Of a DNA stretch of 56,386 nt, positions 42,643-51,351 are shown piece by piece. Position numbers and translations under genes: made by a program. This stretch comes from Nitrobacter sp. 62-23. GTDB taxonomy: Bacteria > Pseudomonadota > Alphaproteobacteria > Rhizobiales > Xanthobacteraceae. Each line of letters opens with the position of its first letter. The first letter of the stretch is position 1. The stretch spans positions 13,500 to 69,885 of the forward strand of contig NZ_MKSM01000003.1 in NCBI RefSeq assembly GCF_001897285.1. Reading direction: 5' to 3'. Under the pieces are notes generated by a model. That model saw only the letters and a list, made by a program, of their open reading frames with translations, did no database searches and was not told the DNA's origin.

Positions 42643-45315
42643 ATGCGCGCTGTCGTCGCCGTTCTTTTGTTCGTGACCGCTGCACACGCCGCTCTCTGGG
42701 GGCTTCTTCAGGACAGGCAACAGGCCCCCGACTTCAAGGGTGTTCTGAACAGCCTGTCCTACGCGCCCTTCGAAGGGACGGCGCATCCGGATATCGACAA
42801 TATTCCCACCGTCGAGAAAATCCGGTCCGACCTGAAAGCGCTGGCGCCCCTGACCCGCGGGATCCGCCTGTATTCGTCGACCGGAGGCGTCGAACTTGTC
42901 CCCCCGATCGCTCATGAATTCGGCCTCAAGGTCATGGTCGGCGCGTGGATCGACAAGCATGTCGAGCGCAACGAGCGCGAGATGCTGGCCGCCATCGACC
43001 TCGCCAAACACAACAGCAACGTCAACGGAATCGTCGTCGGCAACGAAACGATCTATCGCGGCGATCAAAAAGTCGCGGATCTGATCAAGCTTATTCAGCG
43101 CGTGAAAGGTTCCGTGAATGTACCTGTGACAACAGGCGAAATCTGGAACATCTGGCTGGAGCACCCTGAGCTTGCATCGTCGGTCGATTTCATCGCCGCG
43201 CACATCCTGCCTTATTGGGAAGGCTTTCCGAGCAAGCAGGCCGTCGATCAAGCCCTCATCATCTATCAGAAACTGCGCGATGCATTTCCCGGCAAACGGA
43301 TCGTGATCGCTGAATTCGGCTGGCCCAGCGCCGGGTACAATCTCCGCAACGCCGATCCCGGTCCGTTCCAGCAGGCGGTCACGCTTCGCAACTTCGTCAC
43401 CAAGGCCGAATCGATCGGCATGGAATACAACATCGTCGAAGCCATCGATCAGCCGTGGAAGTTCTTCGAGGGCGGCGTCGGTCCCTACTGGGGCATTCTC
43501 AACGCGGATCGCGAGCCCAAATTTTCCTGGACCGGCCCCGTTGTCAATGAAGCCTACTGGAAGCTCGCCGGCATTGCGCTTCTGATCGGAATCCTGCTGT
43601 CCCTTCCCATCCTGCGGCTGGCCACCCCCACGGTGATGCAGGTCATGGTGCTTGCGGCGACCGCCAACGGCGTCGGGGCCTGGGTCGCAACGGTCTTCGC
43701 CTATTGGACGAACCATTACTTCGTTTTCGGTTCGGCTTTCGCGCTGACGCTCGGCCTGACCCTGCTGGTGCCGCTGATCCTGATCGCCATGGCGCGCATC
43801 GAGGAGATCGCGGCGGTGGCGTTCGGACGACGCCCGCAGCGGCTGATCACGCGGGAGATGGCGGCGATGCAGGCGGCGGCCGGCGCGCCGCTGCCCAAGG
43901 TCTCGATCCACGTCCCGGCGTATTTCGAGCCACCCGAGATGCTCAAGCAGACGCTCGATGCGCTCGCGCGCCTCGACTACCCGAATTTCGAATGCGTGGT
44001 GATCATCAACAACACCCCCGACCCGGCATTCTGGCAGCCGATCCAGGACCACTGCCGCGCGCTCGGCGAGCGTTTCAAGTTCATCAATGCTGAAAAGGTC
44101 GAAGGCTTCAAGGCTGGCGCGCTGCGCATCGCCATGGATCGCACCGCCGCCGACGCCGAGATCATCGGCGTCATCGATGCCGACTATGTGGTGCAGCCGG
44201 ACTGGCTCAGGGACCTGGTGCCGGCTTTCAACGATCCGCGCGTCGGCCTCGTTCAGGCCCCGCAGGATCACCGCGACGGCGACCGCTCGCTGATGCACTA
44301 CATCATGAACGGCGAATATGCAGGCTTCTTCGACATCGGCATGGTCCAGCGCAACGAAGCCAACGCCATCATCGTCCATGGCACGATGTGCCTGATCCGC
44401 CGCGCCGCGATGGATATGGCGGGAGGCTGGGCTGGCGACACCATTTGCGAGGATACCGATCTGGGCCTCGCGATGGCCGAGCACGGCTGGCTCACGCACT
44501 ATACCAACACCCGCTACGGTCACGGTCTGCTGCCCGACACCTACGAAGCGTTCAAGAAACAGCGTCACCGCTGGGCCTATGGTGGTTTCCAGATCGTCAA
44601 GAAGCACTGGCGCCGTTTTCTGCCGGGCGCGAGCCGGCTTTCGCCGGACCAGAAGCGCGAATTCACGCTCGGCTGGCTCAACTGGCTCGGTGCCGAAAGT
44701 CTGGGTGTCGTCGTTGCGATCCTCAACCTGATCTGGGTGCCGATCGTGGCGTTCGCTGATATCGCTATCCCGGACAAGATCCTGACCCTGCCCATCATCG
44801 CGGCGTTCGTGGTGTCGCTGGTCCATTTCGTGGCGCTGTACCGCCTGCGCGTGCCGGTCAAGACCGCGCAGATGCTGGGCGCCATGGTGGCCGCCATGTC
44901 GGTGCAATGGACGGTGTCCCGGGCGGTCGCGCAGGGACTGATCACGGAGCACCTTGCCTTCGCGCGCACATCAAAAGGCGGCCTGTCGCGGATGTCGATC
45001 GAGTTTCAGGCGTTCTGGGAAGCGGTGATCGGCGTCCTTCTGCTGGCCGGAGCGGCCGTGCTGATCGCGTCCAACCAGTACAAGGGAGTCCACGAGATCT
45101 ACATCTTCGCGGGCGTGCTGGTGCTACAAAGCCTGCCCTTCCTGGCTGCCGTCGCGATCGCCTCCCTCGAGATCTCGCGCATCAACGAATTCTCGTTCTG
45201 GCGCAATGCCCGCATCCGCAGCGCCGAATTGATCGGGCTGCGGCGCGCGCCGATACCGATTCAGACGAACACGTCCGGGTCGGCCAGCCCTGAGATCCAG
45301 CGCGAAACAAGCTGA
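42643..45315 (+). CDS. ndvB: Cyclic beta-(1,3),(1,6)-glucan synthase (GH17-GT2 fusion, NdvB-like)
   Basis: An 890-residue membrane protein. A signal-anchor precedes a GH17-like domain (about 35-300, VVGNETIYRGD and AEFGWPSAGYN). Two or three membrane segments follow (about 310-400), then a family 2 glycosyltransferase (about 425-645) with IGVIDADYVVQPDW (DAD), CEDTDLGLAMAEHGW and QRHRWAYGG. Four to five more membrane segments (about 690-860) follow. This architecture is that of NdvB of Bradyrhizobium, which builds the periplasmic cyclic glucan that matters for osmoadaptation and symbiosis. It is 180 bp after the ndvD-like gene. In-frame TTG at 42616 is an alternative start. Confidence 0.87.
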   Translation: MRAVVAVLLFVTAAHAALWGLLQDRQQAPDFKGVLNSLSYAPFEGTAHPDIDNIPTVEKIRSDLKALAPLTRGIRLYSSTGGVELVPPIAHEFGLKVMVGAWIDKHVERNEREMLAAIDLAKHNSNVNGIVVGNETIYRGDQKVADLIKLIQRVKGSVNVPVTTGEIWNIWLEHPELASSVDFIAAHILPYWEGFPSKQAVDQALIIYQKLRDAFPGKRIVIAEFGWPSAGYNLRNADPGPFQQAVTLRNFVTKAESIGMEYNIVEAIDQPWKFFEGGVGPYWGILNADREPKFSWTGPVVNEAYWKLAGIALLIGILLSLPILRLATPTVMQVMVLAATANGVGAWVATVFAYWTNHYFVFGSAFALTLGLTLLVPLILIAMARIEEIAAVAFGRRPQRLITREMAAMQAAAGAPLPKVSIHVPAYFEPPEMLKQTLDALARLDYPNFECVVIINNTPDPAFWQPIQDHCRALGERFKFINAEKVEGFKAGALRIAMDRTAADAEIIGVIDADYVVQPDWLRDLVPAFNDPRVGLVQAPQDHRDGDRSLMHYIMNGEYAGFFDIGMVQRNEANAIIVHGTMCLIRRAAMDMAGGWAGDTICEDTDLGLAMAEHGWLTHYTNTRYGHGLLPDTYEAFKKQRHRWAYGGFQIVKKHWRRFLPGASRLSPDQKREFTLGWLNWLGAESLGVVVAILNLIWVPIVAFADIAIPDKILTLPIIAAFVVSLVHFVALYRLRVPVKTAQMLGAMVAAMSVQWTVSRAVAQGLITEHLAFARTSKGGLSRMSIEFQAFWEAVIGVLLLAGAAVLIASNQYKGVHEIYIFAGVLVLQSLPFLAAVAIASLEISRINEFSFWRNARIRSAELIGLRRAPIPIQTNTSGSASPEIQRETS

Positions 45316-45490
45316 CCCGGCCAACATCCGCCGTTTGGTGACTGCTGGAAATCCCGCCTGTAAGTCATGGATCCGATGAACTGTTTTAACAGTCCGGACC
45401 TCAAGCCGATCGGGCAGGTTTTTCGTCAAGCTCAAGCACTTCCATGCGAAATGCACAGTCGCGGCATGTTCCGCGCCGCGTTTGTGCTGC

Positions 45491-45525
45491 AAAAACAAAA
45501 ACCGCCCGTGGGCATACGGGCGGCT
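45491..45525 (-). terminator. Rho-independent terminator (minus strand) of small exported gene
   Basis: On the minus strand CCGCCCGT, loop ATGCCC, ACGGGCGG, then a T-rich run (TTTTTGTTTTT). It lies 43 bp after the stop of the gene at 45568-45822. Confidence 0.88.
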
Positions 45526-45567
45526 TTGCCTTGGAGGCTCGACGATCCGGAGTTTCGAAAATCCGGA

Positions 45568-45822
45568 TCAGCGATTGTTTGCCGTCACCAGACGGGCTTC
45601 ACGAACGGTGGTCCTGGAATCGGCGGTACGAAGGCAAGACGCTGCGAAATTCGGCCATGTCTGCTGCGAGCAGGCAGTCGGCGCCGGACGGATGTCGAGA
45701 CGGTCGCCCTTGGCGAGCGGGACCGGCGTGCTGGCCGAAACCTGCGGAGCGAAACCCGGGAGAATGGTGAGGGCGGCTGCAATGAACGCTGCAACCGCGA
45801 CGGCGGAAAGAGCCTTGATCAT
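45568..45822 (-). CDS. Small exported protein, conserved in Bradyrhizobiaceae
   Basis: An 84-residue protein with a signal peptide (MIKALSAVAVAAFIAAALTI). The mature part contains PLAKGDRLDIRPAPTACSQQ and WPNFAASCLRTADSRT, with two Cys likely bridged. I recall similar short genes in Bradyrhizobium, but the function is unknown. A clear terminator follows and the gene has its own promoter region, which supports its reality. Confidence 0.8.
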   Translation of the reverse strand: MIKALSAVAVAAFIAAALTILPGFAPQVSASTPVPLAKGDRLDIRPAPTACSQQTWPNFAASCLRTADSRTTVREARLVTANNR

Positions 45823-46147
45823 GACGGTCCCCTGTTTTGAGCCTTGCCGTTTGCGGCTTGCCGGCCCGATTGGTTGGGCGGATTGATAGCCGGCTCCGGT
45901 TTCGCGATGTCTTCGCTGCCTCCGGAAAGTGGTTTCATTGGCCGGCGAATTGTTTCGCCTTCGCTTGCCCGACGAAACAAAACCCTGAAAACTTCAGTGA
46001 TTTCAGTGATCTTGCTGCCACCCTGATAAGACGCGTTAAGCCCTGAAACGGTTCGGTCGAGGGAGGAAAATAAAAATCGGCTTCGTCCGCCATGACGGCG
46101 GAACCCGGCTCGCTTGCGGCCTCAAAGCGGCCGCGCTAGAGGGGGAT
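45823..46147. other. Intergenic region between small exported gene and coaD
   Basis: 325 bp, a divergent promoter region. It holds a short direct repeat (TTCAGTGAT twice, near 45994-46011). No gene, tRNA or terminator can be supported. Confidence 0.45.
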
Positions 46148-46645
46148 ATGTCACGCGTCGCGCTCTATCCCGGATCGTTCGACCCCGTTACCAACGGCCA
46201 TCTCGATGTCGTCAGGCACGCGGTCGTCCTGTGCGACCGGCTGATCGTCGCCATCGGTGTCCATCCGGGCAAGACGCCGCTATTCTCGGCGCAAGAGCGT
46301 CTGGCGATGGTGCGGGCGGCGTTCGCGCCGGTCGCCGCCGAAGCTGGCTGCGCTTTCGATTGCACCACCTATGACGGTCTCACGGTCGTCGCCGCGCAAA
46401 AGGCCGGTGCCGCGATCCTGATCCGCGGCCTGCGCGACGGCACCGACCTCGACTATGAAATGCAGATCGCCGGCATGAACGAGGCCATGGCGGGCGACGT
46501 GCATACAGTGTTCGTCCCGGCTTCGCCCGCCATCCGCCCGATCAGCGCCACACTGGTGCGTCAGATCGCGGCCATGGGCGGAGACGTGTCGGCCTTCGTC
46601 CCGCAAGCGGTGGTATCGCTCCTCAAGACCAAATTCGCCGGCTGA
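46148..46645 (+). CDS. coaD: Phosphopantetheine adenylyltransferase
   Basis: CoaD performs the penultimate step of coenzyme A synthesis, transferring AMP to 4-phosphopantetheine. The 165 residues have the normal length and motifs: [19 protein letters not shown] with the TNGH nucleotidyl motif, [20 protein letters not shown] and [20 protein letters not shown]. It starts a plus-strand run coaD-cyclophilin-hypothetical-cyclophilin-queA-tgt, which is conserved in alphaproteobacteria. Confidence 0.97.
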   Translation: MSRVALYPGSFDPVTNGHLDVVRHAVVLCDRLIVAIGVHPGKTPLFSAQERLAMVRAAFAPVAAEAGCAFDCTTYDGLTVVAAQKAGAAILIRGLRDGTDLDYEMQIAGMNEAMAGDVHTVFVPASPAIRPISATLVRQIAAMGGDVSAFVPQAVVSLLKTKFAG

Positions 46646-46677
46646 ATGAACCAGCCTTCCTCTGATCCGGAGTTGTC

Positions 46678-47238
46678 ATGATTAGAATCCTTGGCCTCGT
46701 CGCCGCGCTGATGTTCGCGATCCCCGCTTTCGCTCAACCCCTGCCCGCCAACATCGACAAGCAGAATGCGATCGTGATCGACACCACGAAGGGTCGCATC
46801 GTCATCGAGTTGCGGACCGACATCGCGCCAAAGCACGCCGAGCGCATCAAGCAACTCGCCCGTGACGGCTTCTATAACAACGTTCCGTTCCATCGCGTCA
46901 TGGACGGCTTCATGGCGCAGACCGGGGACGGCCAGAATTTCAACGGCACCGGCGGCTCAAAATATCCGAACCTCAAGGCCGAGTTCTCCAATGTGCCGTT
47001 CAAGCGCGGCGTGGTCGGAATGGCGCGCGCGGCAAGTCCGGACTCGGCGAACTCGCAGTTCTTCATCGCCTTTGCCGACGCCTCCTTCCTCAACGGCAAA
47101 TACACCGTGGTCGGCAATGTGGTGTCCGGCATGGACGTGGTCGACCAGTTGAAGAAGGCACCGGCCGGTTCGGCCAGCGGCACCGTCACCGATCCGGACA
47201 AGATGCTGAAGGTTCAGGTCGCCTCCGACATCAAGTGA
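46678..47238 (+). CDS. Peptidyl-prolyl cis-trans isomerase, cyclophilin type, exported
   Basis: A 186-residue cyclophilin with a signal peptide (MIRILGLVAALMFAIPAFAQ), so it is periplasmic. VPFHRVMDGFMAQTGDGQNF and PDSANSQFFIAFADASFLNG are typical active-site regions (catalytic Arg in FHRV, and QFFI). It probably assists folding of exported proteins. It is 32 bp after coaD and 9 bp before the next small gene. Confidence 0.96.
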   Translation: MIRILGLVAALMFAIPAFAQPLPANIDKQNAIVIDTTKGRIVIELRTDIAPKHAERIKQLARDGFYNNVPFHRVMDGFMAQTGDGQNFNGTGGSKYPNLKAEFSNVPFKRGVVGMARAASPDSANSQFFIAFADASFLNGKYTVVGNVVSGMDVVDQLKKAPAGSASGTVTDPDKMLKVQVASDIK

Positions 47239-47247
47239 CGGCGTAAC

Positions 47248-47685
47248 GTGCGGCTGCGCTCCATCCCGGTTGCGATCCTGCTTATCCTCGCCGGAATCTT
47301 CGGAGGGGGACAAGCGCTCGCGCAGGAAGACGGAGTTTCCAACCTGGCCGCCATGTCCGAGCGATTGAAGGGATGCTGGCAACCGCCGGACTTGCCGCGC
47401 GGAAATCCCGGCATGGAGATCACCGTGCAGTTCACCTTCAAGCGCGACGGCAATCTTCTGGGTCGTCCCCGGATCACCTATGAGACGCACGAGGCGACGG
47501 ACGACGAGCGCATCATCTACCGGACGGCCGTGATGCAGGCGTTGCAGCGCTGCGTTCCGATGCCATTTACCGCGGGCATGGGTGCCGCAATTGCGGGCCG
47601 TCCCCTGACCATCCGATTTGACGATCGACGAACCCATCCCAAACCGAAAGAGAAGAGAGCATGGCTGACAACGACAACACTTTGA
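47248..47685 (+). CDS. Small exported hypothetical protein
   Basis: A 145-residue protein with a GTG start, a signal peptide (MRLRSIPVAILLILAGIFGG, cleaved near ALAQ) and a single beta-rich domain. Two Cys (KGCWQPP, QRCVPMPF) frame the domain, and ITVQFTFKRDGNLLGRP resembles the TonB/TolA C-terminal pattern of similar proteins, without certainty. The 3-prime end overlaps the following cyclophilin by 25 bp. The function is unknown. Its location between two cyclophilins is common in this group. Confidence 0.75.
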   Translation: MRLRSIPVAILLILAGIFGGGQALAQEDGVSNLAAMSERLKGCWQPPDLPRGNPGMEITVQFTFKRDGNLLGRPRITYETHEATDDERIIYRTAVMQALQRCVPMPFTAGMGAAIAGRPLTIRFDDRRTHPKPKEKRAWLTTTTL

Positions 47686-48125
47686 TTCTCGAAACCACGC
47701 AGGGACCCGTGACGATCCAAATGCGTCCCGATCTCGCACCCGGTCATGTTGCGCGGATCAAGGAGCTGGTTCGTGAAGGGTTCTATGACGGCATCGTCTT
47801 TCATCGCGTCATCGACGGCTTCATGGCGCAAACCGGATGCCCTCAAGGAACCGGAATGGGCGGCTCCGGCCAGAAGTTGAAAGCCGAATTCAACCGGGAA
47901 CCCCACGTACGCGGCACGGCATCCATGGCGCGGGCGCAGAGCCCGGATTCAGGCGACAGCCAGTTCTTCATCTGCTTCGATGACGCCACGTTCCTTGACG
48001 GACAATACACCGTCTGGGGCAAGGTGATCGAAGGCATGGAGAACGTCGACAAGATCAAGCGCGGCGAGCCGGTGCAAAATCCCGACAAGATCGTCAAGGC
48101 CAGGATTGCCGCGGACGCGGCCTGA
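47661..48125 (+). CDS. Peptidyl-prolyl cis-trans isomerase, cyclophilin type, cytoplasmic
   Basis: A 154-residue cyclophilin without signal peptide. IVFHRVIDGFMAQTGCPQGT and PDSGDSQFFICFDDATFLDG are the active-site regions. It differs from the upstream cyclophilin by the lack of a leader, so the pair serves cytoplasm and periplasm. ATG 47661 lies inside the end of the preceding gene. A possible terminator hairpin is at 48156-48180. Confidence 0.95.
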   Translation: MADNDNTLILETTQGPVTIQMRPDLAPGHVARIKELVREGFYDGIVFHRVIDGFMAQTGCPQGTGMGGSGQKLKAEFNREPHVRGTASMARAQSPDSGDSQFFICFDDATFLDGQYTVWGKVIEGMENVDKIKRGEPVQNPDKIVKARIAADAA

Positions 48126-48155
48126 TCGTCGATTCCAACATTCCAAGACCGAAGC

Positions 48156-48180
48156 AATGGCCGGATGTATTCCGGCCATT
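48156..48180 (+). terminator. Hairpin after the cytoplasmic cyclophilin gene
   Basis: AATGGCCGGA, loop TGTAT, TCCGGCCATT: a perfect 10-bp stem, 31 bp after the stop, without a T-tract on this strand. Confidence 0.5.
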
Positions 48181-48211
48181 GACGTTTCGGGCATGCAGGT
48201 TCAGGGACGGG

Positions 48212-48549
48212 CTAGTGGTCCGATTCTAACATTTGCATCCCGTTGCGGCAGGGAGTTCTTGCAAATGTTAGAATTAAAGGACCACTAGCAACTATCAGGT
48301 TTCTAGTGGAGTTTTGAATTTGACATTCGCCTGATGGGTTTGCTGCAAAGTGGGTGGCGAATGTCAAATTCACTCCACTAGTGGTCCGATTCTAACATTT
48401 GCATCCCGTTGCGGCAGGGAGTTCTTGCAAATGTTAGAATTAAAGGACCACTAGCAACTATCAGGTTTCTAGTGAAGTTTTGAAATTTTGACATTCGCCT
48501 GACACGTTCGCTGCAAAGTGGGTAGCGAATGTCAAATTCACTCCACTAG
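48212..48549. repeat. Array of paired imperfect palindromes (two 166-bp direct copies)
   Basis: Each copy has two long palindromes bounded by CTAG. The first is 48212-48288 (again 48378-48454), CTAGTGGTCC..GGACCACTAG with inner TCTAACATTTGCA. The second is 48303-48381 (again 48469-48549), CTAGTGGAG..CTCCACTAG with inner TTTGACATTCGC and GCGAATGTCAAA. A linker CAACTATCAGGTTT separates them. A BIME-like structure, it fills the ppi-queA gap (445 bp), which has no gene. Confidence 0.93.
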
Positions 48550-48570
48550 AACCGTCAGCTTGATCATCCG

Positions 48571-49653
48571 ATGCGAACCGATCTCTTCGATTTTGAACTG
48601 CCCTCCGGGAGCATCGCGTTGCGCCCTGCGAGCCCGCGTGATTCCGCCCGGATGCTCGTCGTGCAGCCGGCAGCCGGTTTGCACGACCAACACGTGGGCG
48701 ACCTGGCGAACTGGCTGCGACCCGGCGATCAGCTCGTGGTGAACGACACAAGGGTGATTGCCGCGCAATTGCATGGCCGCCGCATCGGCCGGGGAGCCGA
48801 GCCGAGAATCGATGCAACGCTGATCAAGCGCCTCGACGGCTCGCGGTGGAAGGCGCTGGTGAAACCAGCCAAGAAACTCGACGCGGGAGATATCGTCCGC
48901 TTCGGCAACGAGGGACGGGTGTGTTTTCTCGGACATCTGGATGCGAAGGTCGAAAGCAAGGGCGAGGAAGGTGAGGTCACCCTCGCCTTCTCATTCCATG
49001 GCCCGACGCTGGATCAGGCCATCGCCGATCTTGGCTCGCCGCCGCTGCCACCGTACATCGCCTCACGACGCGCGCCGGACGATCGCGATGCAGCGGACTA
49101 TCAGACCATGTTCGCCGCTCATGAAGGCGCAGTCGCAGCACCAACCGCTGGGTTGCACTTCACGCCAGCGATGGAAGCGGCGCTGCGCGACCGCGGCGTT
49201 GGCATCAACCGTCTCACCCTGCATGTCGGCGCGGGAACCTTTCTGCCCGTCAAAGCCGAGGACACCGGTGGGCATCGCATGCATCCGGAATGGGGCACGA
49301 TCTCCGCGGAGACCGCCGAGGCGCTGAACGCAGCGCGCGCGAATGGCGGCCGGATCGTCGCGGTCGGAACGACATCGCTGCGGCTCCTGGAAAGCGCGGC
49401 GACGGAGGACGGCCGGGTCACCCCGTTCACCGGCGAGACCTCGATCTTCATCACGCCGGGCTATCGCTTCCGCGCCGTCGATATCCTGATGACGAATTTT
49501 CATCTGCCGCGCTCGACGCTGTTCATGTTGGTGTCGGCCTTCAGCGGTCTGGACACCATGAAACAGGCTTATGCCCACGCGATCGCCGGCGGCTACCGAT
49601 TCTATTCCTATGGCGACGCCTGCCTGCTGTTCCCGGCAGCGCCTGCCGCATGA
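48571..49653 (+). CDS. queA: S-adenosylmethionine:tRNA ribosyltransferase-isomerase
   Basis: QueA forms epoxyqueuosine in tRNA from the 7-aminomethyl-7-deazaguanine inserted by Tgt. The 360 residues have the length and signatures of the family: [54 protein letters not shown] and [13 protein letters not shown]. It overlaps tgt by 4 bp (ATGA), so the two are coupled. The upstream gap is occupied by the palindrome array. Confidence 0.97.
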   Translation: MRTDLFDFELPSGSIALRPASPRDSARMLVVQPAAGLHDQHVGDLANWLRPGDQLVVNDTRVIAAQLHGRRIGRGAEPRIDATLIKRLDGSRWKALVKPAKKLDAGDIVRFGNEGRVCFLGHLDAKVESKGEEGEVTLAFSFHGPTLDQAIADLGSPPLPPYIASRRAPDDRDAADYQTMFAAHEGAVAAPTAGLHFTPAMEAALRDRGVGINRLTLHVGAGTFLPVKAEDTGGHRMHPEWGTISAETAEALNAARANGGRIVAVGTTSLRLLESAATEDGRVTPFTGETSIFITPGYRFRAVDILMTNFHLPRSTLFMLVSAFSGLDTMKQAYAHAIAGGYRFYSYGDACLLFPAAPAA

Positions 49654-50783
49654 GCCTCGCCAATCATTTCGAGCTGCTCGGCCGCGACGGCGAGGCTCGC
49701 ACCGGCCTTCTCACCACGCCGCATGGCGCGGTGCGAACGCCGGCGTTCATGCCCGTCGGGACGCAGGGCGCCATGAAGGGCCTGCAATGGCGCGAGGTGC
49801 GCGACGCCGGGACCGATATCGTCCTCGGCAACACCTATCACCTGATGCTGCGTCCCGGCGCCGGGCGGGTCGCAGACCTCGGCGGCCTGCAGAAATTCAC
49901 CACCTGGAATGGTCCGATGCTGACGGATTCCGGCGGCTTTCAGGTGATGTCGCTGGCGCAGTTGCGAAAAGTGAAGGAACACGGAGTCACCTTCCGATCC
50001 CACATCGACGGCGCAGCGATCGAATTGACGCCGGAGCGCGCGATCGACGTACAGCGGCTGCTCGGCTCCGACATCGCGATGCAACTCGACGAATGCGTTC
50101 GTCTGCCGGCCGGGCGCGACGACATCGAGCGCGCCATGCAGCTCTCGCTGCGCTGGGCCGAGCGCAGCAGGCGCGCCTTCGAGGGAACACCCGAGGGACG
50201 CATGCTGTTCGGAATCGTTCAGGGCGGCGACAATCCGGAACTGCGGCACGCAAGCGCGCGCGAATTGACCAAGATCGGTTTCCACGGCTACGCCATTGGC
50301 GGTCTTGCGGTCGGCGAACCGCAAACCGTCATGCTCGCGATGATCGAGGAGACAGTTCCGTGGATGCCCGCGGACCGGCCACGCTATCTGATGGGCGTCG
50401 GCACGCCTGACGATCTGGTGGAAGCTGTCGCGCGCGGCATCGACATGTTCGATTGCGTCATGCCAACGCGGAACGGACGTCACGGCATGGCCTTTACCCG
50501 CTTTGGCCAGATCAACCTGCGCAACGCGCGTCACGCTGACGATCCGCGACCGCTTGACGAGGAGAATTCCTGGCCGGCATCGCGGACCTATTCGCGAGCG
50601 TATCTGCACCATCTGGTGCGATCGGGCGAAACGCTGGGCGCGATGCTGCTATCCGGGATCAACATCGCATATTACCAGAACCTGATGCAGGCCATGCGAA
50701 CGGCGATCGCCGAAGGAACCTTTCAGCAATTCCGCGAACGGACGCGAGAAGATTGGGCGCGCGGCGATATTGCCGCGCACTGA
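49650..50783 (+). CDS. tgt: tRNA-guanine transglycosylase (queuosine), zinc site altered
   Basis: A 377-residue TIM-barrel enzyme that swaps G34 for preQ1 in Asp, Asn, His and Tyr tRNAs. [14 protein letters not shown] (catalytic Asp), [17 protein letters not shown] and [12 protein letters not shown] are present. The zinc site is abnormal. The family pattern C-x-C-x-x-C then His, normally just before the YSRAYLHHL helix, reads [20 protein letters not shown] here, so all three Cys are absent and only the His is left. Catalytic residues are intact, so activity without zinc is plausible. Overlaps queA by 4 bp and abuts the convergent zinc-ribbon gene. Confidence 0.94.
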   Translation: MSLANHFELLGRDGEARTGLLTTPHGAVRTPAFMPVGTQGAMKGLQWREVRDAGTDIVLGNTYHLMLRPGAGRVADLGGLQKFTTWNGPMLTDSGGFQVMSLAQLRKVKEHGVTFRSHIDGAAIELTPERAIDVQRLLGSDIAMQLDECVRLPAGRDDIERAMQLSLRWAERSRRAFEGTPEGRMLFGIVQGGDNPELRHASARELTKIGFHGYAIGGLAVGEPQTVMLAMIEETVPWMPADRPRYLMGVGTPDDLVEAVARGIDMFDCVMPTRNGRHGMAFTRFGQINLRNARHADDPRPLDEENSWPASRTYSRAYLHHLVRSGETLGAMLLSGINIAYYQNLMQAMRTAIAEGTFQQFRERTREDWARGDIAAH

Positions 50784-51023
50784 TCACGGGTGACCGCGGA
50801 CGATATCCTGTTTGCAGGAAATGCGCTGGACGACATGTTTGGTCACGAAACCATAACCGCAGGTGTCGCAGGTCCACAGGTGGCCAATGACATTATCCGG
50901 CATGTATGCGGATGCTTCCGCCGCGATCATCGTATCCGCACACACCGGGCAGGCCGGACGATCGGTTCCGCGCCGCGCGGAATGCGTCAGGGCGGTCGAC
51001 GGGATTTCAGCAATTGCTGGCAT
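50784..51023 (-). CDS. Small zinc-ribbon-like protein
   Basis: A 79-residue protein with CPVCADT and WTCDTCGYGFVTKH, two CxxC pairs that could bind one zinc. The N-terminus is basic and probably disordered. The stop codon abuts the tgt stop with no gap, so the two genes converge exactly. The function is unknown. Confidence 0.72.
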   Translation of the reverse strand: MPAIAEIPSTALTHSARRGTDRPACPVCADTMIAAEASAYMPDNVIGHLWTCDTCGYGFVTKHVVQRISCKQDIVRGHP

Positions 51024-51351
51024 CGTGACCTCCTCTTTGCTCTTTGATTTGATCAGCCCGGGCTTTTCATACTCTCATTGTTTGACGATGTCGCAACACA
51101 AATGCGTTTCTTTTACGATTCTAGAAATCCCGTTCTGATATTGGCCTCCGGTTTTTCGAGCCTCCTTCCGAATGTGAGAATCGAAGGACCCCTACCAAAT
51201 ACAAGTTGCTAGTGGACACTCCATTTGGAGCCCTTCCGTTTTTTCGCGGTGCAACGGATTGCTGTCGCGAGCGCGGCGCTTGCCGCCGGGCGCCGGCTGA
51301 CCTTATGGAAAGGGTGGGCGTTGTTTCAGCGCAAAATTCAAGGAGGCTGAC
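51024..51351. other. Intergenic region before cysK
   Basis: 328 bp. It holds a degenerate copy of the palindrome-array element at 51171-51219. A divergent promoter region for the zinc-ribbon gene and cysK is expected. Confidence 0.5.
51171..51219. repeat. Degenerate copy of the palindrome-array element
   Basis: AATGTGAGAATCGAAGGACC, then AAGTTGCTAGTGGACACT, resembles AATGTTAGAATTAAAGGACC plus the linker and CTAGTGGAG of the array at 48.2-48.5 kb. It has diverged. Confidence 0.65.

Noticed and set aside
42634-44952. Very long antisense open frame (over 770 codons) opposite the NdvB-like gene
   Set aside because: It lies wholly within a well-supported GH17-GT2 gene on the plus strand. Its translation is His/Asp/Arg-rich with no family, as expected for the complement of a high-GC gene.
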